From Bacillus sp. MM2020_4 (GTDB lineage: Bacteria > Bacillota > Bacilli > Bacillales > Cytobacillaceae), in contig NZ_JAANMZ010000005.1 in the NCBI RefSeq assembly GCF_011250555.1, positions 122,661 through 186,660 on the forward strand: 64,000 bases of DNA. The letters are read 5' to 3'. The notes beneath the pieces are model-generated. The model did no database searches. It worked only from the letters and a program-made list of their open reading frames with translations, and was not told the DNA's origin. Positions 53,490 to 61,913 of this stretch are shown one piece after another (within the stretch, counting starts at the first letter, position 1; every line of letters starts with the position of its first letter). The position numbers were made by a program, and so were the translations under genes.

Positions 53490-55640
53490 ATGAATGCACT
53501 ACTAGGAACGTTTCACCCGTACTTTATTGTTATTGCTATTGGTTTAACCATTATGGCGTCATATACATCATTAGATATGTTTACTTTAATAAGGTCTTCC
53601 AACCAAAATAAACGACTTCTGTTCCTTGGCGGTTCATTATCCATGGGAATTGGAATTTGGGTCATGAATTTTATGGCACTCATTTCTGCAGATACAAATC
53701 GGCTTGCCAGCTATCATATTCCACTGACAATTCTATCAATTTTTATCGGTATTGCGTTTACCGGTATGGCGTTTTTGGCCCTTTTTGGAAAAACGATTAA
53801 ATTGCCGCATTTACTTATTGGCAGTTTATTTTTAACCTTAGCCGTCATAGCGATTCAAGTAATCGGTTTATATGCTATGGACGTAAGCATTAAGTATAAC
53901 GTATTGCTGCTGCTTTTTTCGGTATTTGTCATTTTTGGCTCATTTTTATTTTCTTTATGGATCCTTTTTTCTTCAAGTTATTCACAAGGTCATCAGTCTT
54001 GGTTAAAACCGGTCAGTGCGCTGATTATATCTGGGGCTATTACTGAAGGCCATTTCCTATTAAAACGGGCAGCAACTACCACAAGTGAGGTGGTACAGAG
54101 CTCAAACACAGATAGTCCCTTTTTTATCTTTTTGGTGTTATTTGTTTCAGTCTTAATCACTGGCGGCCTCATTATTTCGAGTATGTTGATTAGTAAACAA
54201 TTAGCTGCAACCGATACCAATCTAAAGGATATAAAGGCTGCACTGGATGCATCGACTATTGTAGCAATTACTGACCGGTATGGGAACATTTCCTTTGTAA
54301 ATGATAAATTTGAGGAGATATCCAAGTATCAAAAAGAAGAGATTATTGGCAAAAACCACAGGATATTAAACTCAGGGTATCATCCAAAGGAATTCTTTCA
54401 ACAGTTATGGAAAACGATACAGGCTGGTCAGATTTGGCGCGGGGAAATCCGAAATAAAGCGAAGGACGGTTCCTTTTATTGGGTGGATACTACGATTGTC
54501 CCTTTTTTAAATAAAAAAGGTAAACCTGTCCAATATATTGCTATTCGCTCGGATATCTCTAAGCGAAAAAAAGCTGAAGAAAATCTAAGAGAAACCATCA
54601 AAGAAAATGTAGATATCAAATTTGCTCTTGATCAATCGTCGATTGTTGCATTTACGGATGCCAGAGGGAAAATTACCAGTGTAAATGAAAAATTCTGTGA
54701 AATTTCAAAATACAGCCGCGAAGAAATCCTTGGTATGGACCATAGAATCCTAAATTCAGGCTATCACCCGAAGGACTTTTTCAAGAACCTTTGGAAAACA
54801 ATCGGTGAGGGGAATGTTTGGAAAGGGGAAATTAGGAATAAGGCCAAAGATGGAACCTATTATTGGGTAGATACGACGATCGTTCCATTTTTAAATGATC
54901 AGGCCAAACCATACCAGTATCTTGCCATTCGAAATGATATTACAGAACGGAAGAAAACTGAAGAGGTACTCCATCGCCAAGATAAGCTTGCTGCCGTGGG
55001 TCAATTGGCTGCGGGGGTCGCTCATGAAATACGCAATCCACTTACATCGATGAAAGGGTATACCGAATTTTTACAGTTAGATGAAAAAGATCCAGAACGG
55101 ATGGAGTTTTTAAATATCATTCTTGATGAAATTGACCGGGTTAATACGATTGTTGAGGATTTTATGGTGTTAGCGAAACCAAAGGCAGTTGAATTAGAGG
55201 AAAAGAATGTTGTTCCGGTGATAAGAAACGTGGTGTCACTGCTTGAATTTGAAGCAAGAAAGAAGAATGTTCGCTTATCCTTTAATTGTAATCATGAAAT
55301 TATTCAAATTGAATGTGATGAGAACAGATTAAAGCAAGTTTTCCTAAACTTTATTAAAAACGGAATCGAAGCGATGCCAAATGGCGGAGACTTACTTGTG
55401 AAAACGGTGATACAGGATAACAATGTGCAAATTTCAATTCAGGACTCAGGGGTCGGGATCCCGAAAGATAAATTGCAGAAGCTAGGTGAACCGTTTTACA
55501 CTACGAAGCGTAATGGAAATGGTCTAGGATTAATGGTTAGTTTTAAAATTATTGAAAGTCATAATGGGAAAGTATTTGTTGAAAGTGAGCCAAATAAAGG
55601 AACAACCTTCAATATAGTATTACCCACAAAGATTGCTTAA
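53490..55640 (+). CDS. Membrane PAS-PAS histidine kinase with degenerate MHYT-type sensor
   Basis: 716 aa from the ATG at 53490 (GGAGGG 10 nt upstream). Residues about 5-245 hold seven membrane segments in the MHYT layout, but the signature residues are mostly lost (M-N-F-M, Y-A-M-D-V, G-H-F-L in place of M-H-Y-x). Two almost identical PAS/PAC domains follow (about 255-370 and 380-495), then HisKA with the phospho-His in A-H-E-I-R-N-P-L, and HATPase with N-x-x-x-N-G-I-E-A, D-S-G-V-G-I-P and N-G-L-G-L motifs. NtrB/sporulation-kinase type with no adjacent response regulator. It sits directly before the formate dehydrogenase. Confidence 0.88.
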   Translation: MNALLGTFHPYFIVIAIGLTIMASYTSLDMFTLIRSSNQNKRLLFLGGSLSMGIGIWVMNFMALISADTNRLASYHIPLTILSIFIGIAFTGMAFLALFGKTIKLPHLLIGSLFLTLAVIAIQVIGLYAMDVSIKYNVLLLLFSVFVIFGSFLFSLWILFSSSYSQGHQSWLKPVSALIISGAITEGHFLLKRAATTTSEVVQSSNTDSPFFIFLVLFVSVLITGGLIISSMLISKQLAATDTNLKDIKAALDASTIVAITDRYGNISFVNDKFEEISKYQKEEIIGKNHRILNSGYHPKEFFQQLWKTIQAGQIWRGEIRNKAKDGSFYWVDTTIVPFLNKKGKPVQYIAIRSDISKRKKAEENLRETIKENVDIKFALDQSSIVAFTDARGKITSVNEKFCEISKYSREEILGMDHRILNSGYHPKDFFKNLWKTIGEGNVWKGEIRNKAKDGTYYWVDTTIVPFLNDQAKPYQYLAIRNDITERKKTEEVLHRQDKLAAVGQLAAGVAHEIRNPLTSMKGYTEFLQLDEKDPERMEFLNIILDEIDRVNTIVEDFMVLAKPKAVELEEKNVVPVIRNVVSLLEFEARKKNVRLSFNCNHEIIQIECDENRLKQVFLNFIKNGIEAMPNGGDLLVKTVIQDNNVQISIQDSGVGIPKDKLQKLGEPFYTTKRNGNGLGLMVSFKIIESHNGKVFVESEPNKGTTFNIVLPTKIA

Positions 55641-55668
55641 AACGAGGGATTTTCCCTCGTTTTTATTT
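55641..55668 (+). terminator. Terminator after the kinase gene
   Basis: AAACGAGGGA pairs with TCCCTCGTTT around a 4-nt loop, followed by T-rich sequence. Confidence 0.8.
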
Positions 55669-55777
55669 TTTTGAAAAAAAGACATAATTTTTTGAACAAA
55701 AGGAGCCTTTAAACGCAATAAATAGATTAATATTATTATATAGATAGTAAGTAAGGTTATTTTAGGGAGGGAAAATA

Positions 55778-57841
55778 GTGGGTGAAGCAAGTTTGGTAAA
55801 AACAATCTGTGGATACTGTGGTACTGGCTGCGGCTTGATCGTAGAAGTGAAGGACAACAAAATTATAAAAATCCGTGGCGATAAAGAAGCGACAGTGAAC
55901 AAAGGGCAGACATGTGTAAAAGGTGCATTTGCCTATGAGTATGTCCATGCTAATAATAGATTAACATCACCGCTTATTCGTAAAGCCGGTCAGCTGGTTG
56001 AAGCCACCTGGAAAGAGGCCTATGAATTTATTGCTGAAAAATTAACGGGGATCAAGACGAAATGGGGTTCTAATGCGATTAGCATGTTTGCTTGCGCACG
56101 AAGTACGAATGAATCCAATTTTATTACCCAAAAGTTTATGAGGACGGTTATCCACAGTAATAATATTGATGGCTGTAACCGAACGTGACATGCACCTAGC
56201 GTTGCCGGTCTGGCAACTGTTTTTGGAAGCGGTTTCCCTACAAATACTCTTGAAGATTTTGATAAGGCCGAAGTATTGCTTTTAATGGGTTCAAATACGA
56301 CTGAATCCCATCCGATTATTGCGAACCGTATGAAAAAGGCAGTAAAATCAGGACTCAAAATAATTGTCATTGATCCTAGAAAAATAGATATGGTGAAGGT
56401 GGCCCATCGCCATTTACAGATTAATGTCGGTTCAGATATTGCCTTAATTAATGCTTTTATCCATGTTATTCTGAAGGAGAATCTATACGATCATGCCTTT
56501 ATCGAGCAGTTTACGATTGATTTTGATCGGTTAGAAAAACAAGTAGAATCGTATTCACCAGAATATGCAGCCTCGATTACTGGTGTAAGTGCCGAAGATA
56601 TTGTTGCTACAGCGCGAGAGTACGCCACATCTAGCGGCTCGATGATTGCATATACACTTGGGATTACAGAGCATCATTGCGGAGTAAACAATGTGTTTGA
56701 TATTGCCAATCTTGCCTTATTAACCGGGAATATTGGAAAGGAAGGGACAGGAATCATGCCACTCAGAGGTCAAAATAATGTCCAAGGAGCAGGCGATATG
56801 GGTTGTCTTCCTAACCAATTAACAGGAGCAATGAGCTTAGCGAATGAGGAATTCCGTGCCCGTTATGAAAAGGAATGGAGAGTAGAACTCAATCCGCAAG
56901 CGGGTGATACCCAAACCCGTACCTTCGATCGGTTGGAAATGGGCGAGCTTAAGGCTCTCTATATAATTGGAGAAAACCCGCTCCTTGCAGACGTAAATAT
57001 GAATCATACAAAAAAGCTTTTCGACATGCTTGATTTGTTAATCGTCCAGGATATTTTTATGACTGAAACAGCAAAAATGGCTGATGTTGTCCTGCCTGCC
57101 CGTTCATGGGGAGAGGTCGATGGTACGTATACGAATACGGACCGAAGAATTCAACTTGTCCGTAAGGCTGTTGATGCCCATCCAAATACGAAAGAAGATT
57201 GGGTCATTCTGAGTGAGCTATCTACTTTAATGGGCTACCCGATGCACTATAATAATAGTGAAGAAATCTGGAATGAAGTGAGAAAGCTTGCCTGGGAGAT
57301 GTATGGCGGTATCTCATATGAGCGGCTTGAAAAAGAATATAGCATCCATTATCCATGTCCGGATGTAAACCATCCGGGAACATTCATCATGCATGAACGT
57401 TTTCATAACCAACTTCCGGTCGTGAAAAAGTCTCCATTTGTCCCAGTAGATTATACGGAGCCATTAGAATTGCCTGATGTTGAATACCCATTTACGTTAA
57501 CTACGGGACGGCGCTATGAGTCCTATAATACACATACACAAACACGCCACTATGCTTCAGGAGTTAAAGTGAAACAAACAGAAGAAACGGTTGATATCCA
57601 TCCAGATGATGCATCGGCACTTGGGATAACGGATGGGGAAGTAGTACAGGTTCGTTCCCGTAGAGGGGAGCTTGAGGTGAAGGCAAAGGTTACTGAACAA
57701 GTGGTCCCAGGCCTTGTCTTTATGAGTTTCCATTGGAGTGAAACACCTACAAACGTGTTAACATTAAATGAATATGACCCTATTTCCGGGACAGCAGAAT
57801 ATAAAGCATGTGCGGTTGCTATTTCAAAGGTTACTAATTAG
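55778..57841 (+). CDS. fdhF: Selenocysteine formate dehydrogenase, FDH-H type, with in-frame UGA
   Basis: 687 aa if the TGA at 56186-56188 is read as selenocysteine (Sec137). The UGA is followed in frame by H-A-P-S-V-A-G-L, exactly as in E. coli FDH-H (Sec140-His141). N-terminal [4Fe-4S] site C-G-Y-C-G-T-G-C with the fourth Cys in T-C-V-K-G, where the next Lys is the FDH-H electron-path residue. The molybdopterin domains follow to the C-terminus. It lacks the ferredoxin-like N-terminal extension of B. subtilis YrhE/YjgC, so it is a short stand-alone enzyme. GTG start at 55778 after GGGAGGG. Oxidises formate to CO2. Read without Sec, it is two broken ORFs, 55778-56188 and the in-frame remainder. 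Confidence 0.92.
56186..56217 (+). promoter_or_regulatory. UGA codon and bacterial SECIS hairpin of fdhF
   Basis: UGA is followed 12 nt later by stem GTTGCC (56201-56206), loop GGTCT, stem GGCAAC (56212-56217), perfect 6 bp. The loop starts exactly 18 nt after the UGA and has the GGUCU sequence of E. coli fdhF, recognised by SelB. Confidence 0.93.
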
Positions 57842-57854
57842 TAGTGATTAGTTC

Positions 57855-57892
57855 AAAACACACTTCTAGTATTATAAAGAAGTGTGTTTTTT
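57855..57892 (+). terminator. Terminator after fdhF
   Basis: AAAACACACTTCT pairs with AGAAGTGTGTTTT around a 10-nt loop; T tail. Confidence 0.85.
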
Positions 57893-57897
57893 CGCAT

Positions 57898-58551
57898 CTA
57901 ATGGAGATTTGCAAATTTCGCAAGGTCTCGATTTTCGCCTATGACTACCAATACATCACCATAATTTATTTTCTCATCTGGTGAAGGGGAGATATGGATG
58001 TCGTCGTTATGACGTATCGCGATGACACTAAGATTAAACCTAGCCCGTAAGTCTAGTTCTCGTAAAGTTTTTTCCCTCATCCGATCCGGAATTTTCACTT
58101 CCTCCACACTATAATTTTTTGAAATCTCAATGAAATTCAAGACATGTGGTGATAATAGCTGATGGGCAACGCGGATTCCCATATCCCGCTCAGGAAACAC
58201 AACCCAATCTGCACCAACCTTTTTTAATACTTGACCATGGAGTTTGTTGATTGCTTTTGCGATCACATTCTTTACCCCGAGTTCTTTAAGTAGTAATACA
58301 GTAAGGATGCTAGCTTGTATATCATTCCCAATTGCTACAATCACAGTATCAAAATTACGTATCCCGATCGATTTTAGTGCTTCTGCATCGGTGGAATCAG
58401 CAATAACGGAATGTGTGGCAAATGGATGTGACTCTTCAACCCGTTCCTCATTCACATCCAAGCCCAGAACCTCCTGACCGGATTCATATAACTTATTGGC
58501 AATGCTAAGCCCAAATCTTCCTAAACCAATAACCGCGTATTGATTAGCCAT
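57898..58551 (-). CDS. ktrA: Potassium uptake regulatory subunit KtrA/KtrC (RCK domain)
   Basis: 217 aa cytoplasmic ring-forming subunit. The NAD/ATP-binding G-L-G-R-F-G at the N-terminus, RCK_N about 1-120, and RCK_C (about 135-217), a family region where c-di-AMP binds. AGGAGG upstream of the ATG at 58551. It lies 29 bp after the ktrB gene in one operon, and gates that channel. Whether it is KtrA or KtrC in the B. subtilis sense is not clear. Confidence 0.9.
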   Translation of the reverse strand: MANQYAVIGLGRFGLSIANKLYESGQEVLGLDVNEERVEESHPFATHSVIADSTDAEALKSIGIRNFDTVIVAIGNDIQASILTVLLLKELGVKNVIAKAINKLHGQVLKKVGADWVVFPERDMGIRVAHQLLSPHVLNFIEISKNYSVEEVKIPDRMREKTLRELDLRARFNLSVIAIRHNDDIHISPSPDEKINYGDVLVVIGENRDLAKFANLH

Positions 58552-58580
58552 AGTTCCTAAATCCTCCTTGATGAAATAAC

Positions 58581-59918
58581 CTACCCGATCATGATTTTTC
58601 CTTTAGGATAACGGAAAGCATCAGGGTTTCTGCGCATTGTCACTGCAAAGGCAATCGTTAATGGCCCAACCCTTCCAGCAAACATGGTAAGAATAATCAT
58701 CGCCTTCCCAATTGGTGACAATTCAGGTGTCAATCCCATCGAAAGCCCGACGGTTGCAAATGCCGATGTGACCTCAAAGATAATGGCTAAAAAATCTTTC
58801 CCATGTTCTGATACTGTTAAAATAAGTGTCATGAGCATGACTAGAAACAAGCCGCTAAAGGTCACCGTCAATGCCTTATAGATCGTTTCATATGCAATCC
58901 GCTGCCGATAAAAAATGACGTCGTCTTTCCCACGAATTTGCGACCAGACGGCACCCATCAATGTAGCAAATGTAGTAGTCTTAATCCCGCCTCCGGTGGA
59001 TCCTGGAGAAGCACCGACAAACATCAGAAGAATGATTAATAATAGTGAGGCTTGCGTTAAATCTCCAATATTTAATGTATTTGCCCCTGCAGTTCTCGCG
59101 GTAACGGATTGAAATAATGCCCCAAGAATTTTCCCTGAAAAGGTTAATGGTTTTAGTGTCAATCTATTTGAATATTCCAGAAGGAAAATACCTGCTGTAC
59201 CAACTGCTAGTAAAATTAAACTTGTTGCCAGAACCATCTTGGTATGCAAAGATAATCGCTTTGAGCTTCGATATTCAAATAGCTCATTCATGACAATAAA
59301 GCCAATCCCTCCGATTATGATTAACGAACTAACCGTTAATGTGACTGTCGGATCGTCTACATAGCTAGTAAGACTGTGATATTTACCCATTAAATCAAAT
59401 CCTGCATTGTTAAAGTTAGAAATTGCGTGAAAAATACCAAAATAAATCGCTTTTCCCAGTGACATATCAAAGGAAAAACGGATAGATAATAGGGTTGCAC
59501 CGATCAATTCAATGACACCGGTAAAAATTAATATTCGTCTTGCTAACTTGACAATCCCTTCTATCGATATATTATTTAAAGATTCCTGAAGTAAAATTCT
59601 TTCCTTTAAGGAAATTCTTTTGCCTAATAAAAAGGCAAATAATGTGGCAAACGTCATAAACCCGAGCCCGCCAATTTGAATCATAAACAAAATAACTAAT
59701 TGGCCAAATAACGTAAATGTGGTACCTGTATCAACGACCACTAGTCCAGTGACACATGTGGCGGATGTGGCTGTGAAAATGGCGTTTACTAATGTAAGGC
59801 CTTGACCATTGGTTGTTGAAACAGGGAGAGTTAATAGAATTGATCCTACTAAAATAATGGCGGCAAATCCAAGTACAAGAATCTTGGGGGGATCAAGAAA
59901 GTCCTTTTTCTGATGCAT
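58581..59918 (-). CDS. ktrB: Potassium uptake transmembrane subunit KtrB/KtrD
   Basis: 445 aa from the ATG at 59918 (GGGAG 7 nt upstream). A TrkH/KtrB-type channel with four pore-loop repeats; G-A-S-P-G-S-T-G-G-G and T-A-R-T-A-G are visible pore motifs, and M-F-A-G-R-V-G-P in the last repeat. Transports K+ with Na+. Operon with ktrA. I saw no ydaO-type c-di-AMP riboswitch in the upstream 280 bp. Confidence 0.92.
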   Translation of the reverse strand: MHQKKDFLDPPKILVLGFAAIILVGSILLTLPVSTTNGQGLTLVNAIFTATSATCVTGLVVVDTGTTFTLFGQLVILFMIQIGGLGFMTFATLFAFLLGKRISLKERILLQESLNNISIEGIVKLARRILIFTGVIELIGATLLSIRFSFDMSLGKAIYFGIFHAISNFNNAGFDLMGKYHSLTSYVDDPTVTLTVSSLIIIGGIGFIVMNELFEYRSSKRLSLHTKMVLATSLILLAVGTAGIFLLEYSNRLTLKPLTFSGKILGALFQSVTARTAGANTLNIGDLTQASLLLIILLMFVGASPGSTGGGIKTTTFATLMGAVWSQIRGKDDVIFYRQRIAYETIYKALTVTFSGLFLVMLMTLILTVSEHGKDFLAIIFEVTSAFATVGLSMGLTPELSPIGKAMIILTMFAGRVGPLTIAFAVTMRRNPDAFRYPKGKIMIG

Positions 59919-60196
59919 CGTTTTTCTCCCTATTCTATTTTTGACTTTTAACAAAAAAATCCACTGTATAGTTACAATGCCAACATGTTAGAATACTTAT
60001 TACAGGAAAAATATACTACTGCATTTAAATTATGTAAATAAATTATTTTTATTTTTGTACCATACCTCACAGTTTTAAAATGAATTGTGTTCTATAATAC
60101 ATTAAGAAAAATTTCCCATGTAATGGTTTTATTCTGTAAATATATAACGGTTCATCTGAGGGTATAGTAAAAGGAATGGGAACGAGGAGGATGAAT

Positions 60197-61699
60197 ATGA
60201 AACAAGGAACAAAACAGCTCATTATTCAAACGGGAAGTCTTGTTGCTGGCTTTATGGTTTGGGTGCTTATTTCTTCATTAATGCCTTTTATTAAGGAGGA
60301 TATCCCCTTATCGTCAACTCAAATTGCATGGGCAACGGCTGTACCCGTCATTTTAGGGTCATTGCTACGGGTACCAATTGGTTTTTGGGCCAATCGGTTT
60401 GGAGCTAGAATTTTATTTACGATTAGTTTTATTATTTTGTTGGTACCAATCGCACTTTTAAGCTTTGCAAATTCAATCCTTATGTTGATTTTAGGAGGAT
60501 TTCTGCTTGGAATTGGCGGAGCAGTCTTTTCGATTGGGGTCACCTCATTACCGAAATACTATCCTAAAGAAAAGCATGGCTTTATAAATGGAATATATGG
60601 TGCAGGTAATATTGGAACGGCCATCACATCATTTGCAACACCTGTGTTAGCTAATTCCTTTGGTTGGAGGACGACGATTCAAATATTTTTAATTATTGTC
60701 CTGATATTCGCTATTATTAATTTCCTATTAGGAGATAAAAAAGAACACAAAGTAAATAACTCAGCAAAAGAGGTAATAAAAGAAGTATACAAAAATCCGA
60801 AACTTTGGTTTTTAAGTTTATTTTACTTCATCACATTTGGTTCCTTTGTTGCCTTTACGATTTATTTACCTTCTTTTTTAGTCAATCACTTTGAATTAGA
60901 TAAGGTAGATGCAGGCTTACGTACTGCTGGTTTTATTGCCTTGGCTACTTTTTTCAGACCTGTAGGGGGGTGGCTTGGCGATAAAATCAACCCTTTTCTT
61001 ATCCTTATGGCTGTCTTTTTTAGTTTAACCTTTGCAGGGTTCCTACTTTCATTCACACCATCTTTGCCGATCTATTCATTTGGATGTTTATTGGTTGCTT
61101 TCTTCGCAGGGATTGGTAATGGAGCCATTTTTAAGCTAGTTCCATTTTATTTTTCAAAGCAAGCAGGGATTGTCAATGGTATTGTTGCAGCAATGGGAGG
61201 TCTGGGGGGGTTTTTCCCGCCAATCATCTTAACAATTCTGTTTAATTGGACTGGACATTACGCGATTGGTTTTATGTCGCTATCCGAATTCTCGTTGGCA
61301 AGTTTAGTAATCGTTGTTTGGCTTTATTATCAAGAAAAGCTTGATATTTCCGCTAAAATTGTGAACTACGCAGTGGATGGTATCTGTGTGACCGATATAA
61401 ACGGAATCATTCAGAGCATCAACCCGGCGTTTACAAAGATCACAGGTTATAGTAAGGAAGAGGTAATTGGTAAAACACCGAGTGTCCTGCAATCCGGTGA
61501 ACATGATAATGACTTTTATAAAAACATGTGGGCGAGTCTTAAATCAAACGGAATTTGGGAAGGGTATATTTGGAACAAACGAAAAAATAATGAGATTTAT
61601 AAAGAATGGTTAACCATTACAGCCATCAAGGATGATGCAGGGGAAATAAAAAATTATGTAGGAATGTTTTACGAAGAGAATGACCGTTCTAAGGAATAA
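60197..61699 (+). CDS. NarK/NasA-type nitrate transporter fused to a C-terminal PAS domain
   Basis: 500 aa from the ATG at 60197 (GAGGAGG 6 nt upstream). Residues 1-380 are a 12-segment NarK/NasA transporter: substrate Arg in segment 2 (L-L-R-V-P-I-G) and segment 8 (F-F-R-P-V-G-G-W), signatures G-N-I-G-T-A-I-T-S-F-A-T-P and A-A-M-G-G-L-G-G-F-F-P-P. Residues about 385-500 are a PAS/PAC domain (A-V-D-G-I-C-V-T-D-I-N-G, I-T-G-Y-S-K-E-E-V-I-G-K-T), ending without any output domain. The PAS resembles those of the kinase at 53490. It may sense redox, a ligand or nitrate and gate transport (inference). Followed by a terminator. Confidence 0.88.
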   Translation: MKQGTKQLIIQTGSLVAGFMVWVLISSLMPFIKEDIPLSSTQIAWATAVPVILGSLLRVPIGFWANRFGARILFTISFIILLVPIALLSFANSILMLILGGFLLGIGGAVFSIGVTSLPKYYPKEKHGFINGIYGAGNIGTAITSFATPVLANSFGWRTTIQIFLIIVLIFAIINFLLGDKKEHKVNNSAKEVIKEVYKNPKLWFLSLFYFITFGSFVAFTIYLPSFLVNHFELDKVDAGLRTAGFIALATFFRPVGGWLGDKINPFLILMAVFFSLTFAGFLLSFTPSLPIYSFGCLLVAFFAGIGNGAIFKLVPFYFSKQAGIVNGIVAAMGGLGGFFPPIILTILFNWTGHYAIGFMSLSEFSLASLVIVVWLYYQEKLDISAKIVNYAVDGICVTDINGIIQSINPAFTKITGYSKEEVIGKTPSVLQSGEHDNDFYKNMWASLKSNGIWEGYIWNKRKNNEIYKEWLTITAIKDDAGEIKNYVGMFYEENDRSKE

Positions 61700-61708
61700 A
61701 TGACATGT

Positions 61709-61738
61709 GGGACCTTCAAAATCGAAGGTCCCTTTTTT
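61709..61738 (+). terminator. Terminator after the NarK-PAS gene
   Basis: GGGACCTTC pairs with GAAGGTCCC around 6 nt, followed by six T. Confidence 0.88.
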
Positions 61739-61799
61739 ATGTCAAAAATAGAATTTGTCGACTTTTTGACAATCCCTTTGTGTTCACAGTTCCTTCACT

Positions 61800-61825
61800 A
61801 TTTTTGTGACGAACGTCACAAAAAT
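61800..61825 (+). promoter_or_regulatory. Perfect Fnr palindrome upstream of narK
   Basis: Two perfect 12-bp arms around AA, containing TGTGA-N6-TCACA at 61805-61820. The -10-like TATATT at 61843-61848 puts the centre near -42 from the start, the classic Fnr activation place. Confidence 0.85.
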
Positions 61826-61913
61826 CATGTTACCATGTGGTTTATATTAACATCATCAACAACAACTAATAAATCAAAATATCATTTACACAACCATATT
61901 GGGGGAGAAATTT

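Noticed and set aside
55778..56188. Short formate dehydrogenase pseudogene fragment ended by TGA
   Set aside because: The frame continues with the conserved H-A-P-S-V-A-G motif and a perfect SECIS hairpin follows, so the TGA is Sec, not a mutation.
59919..60196. Possible ydaO-type (c-di-AMP) riboswitch upstream of ktrB
   Set aside because: I looked for its conserved segments and did not find them; the region is A/T rich without convincing stems.
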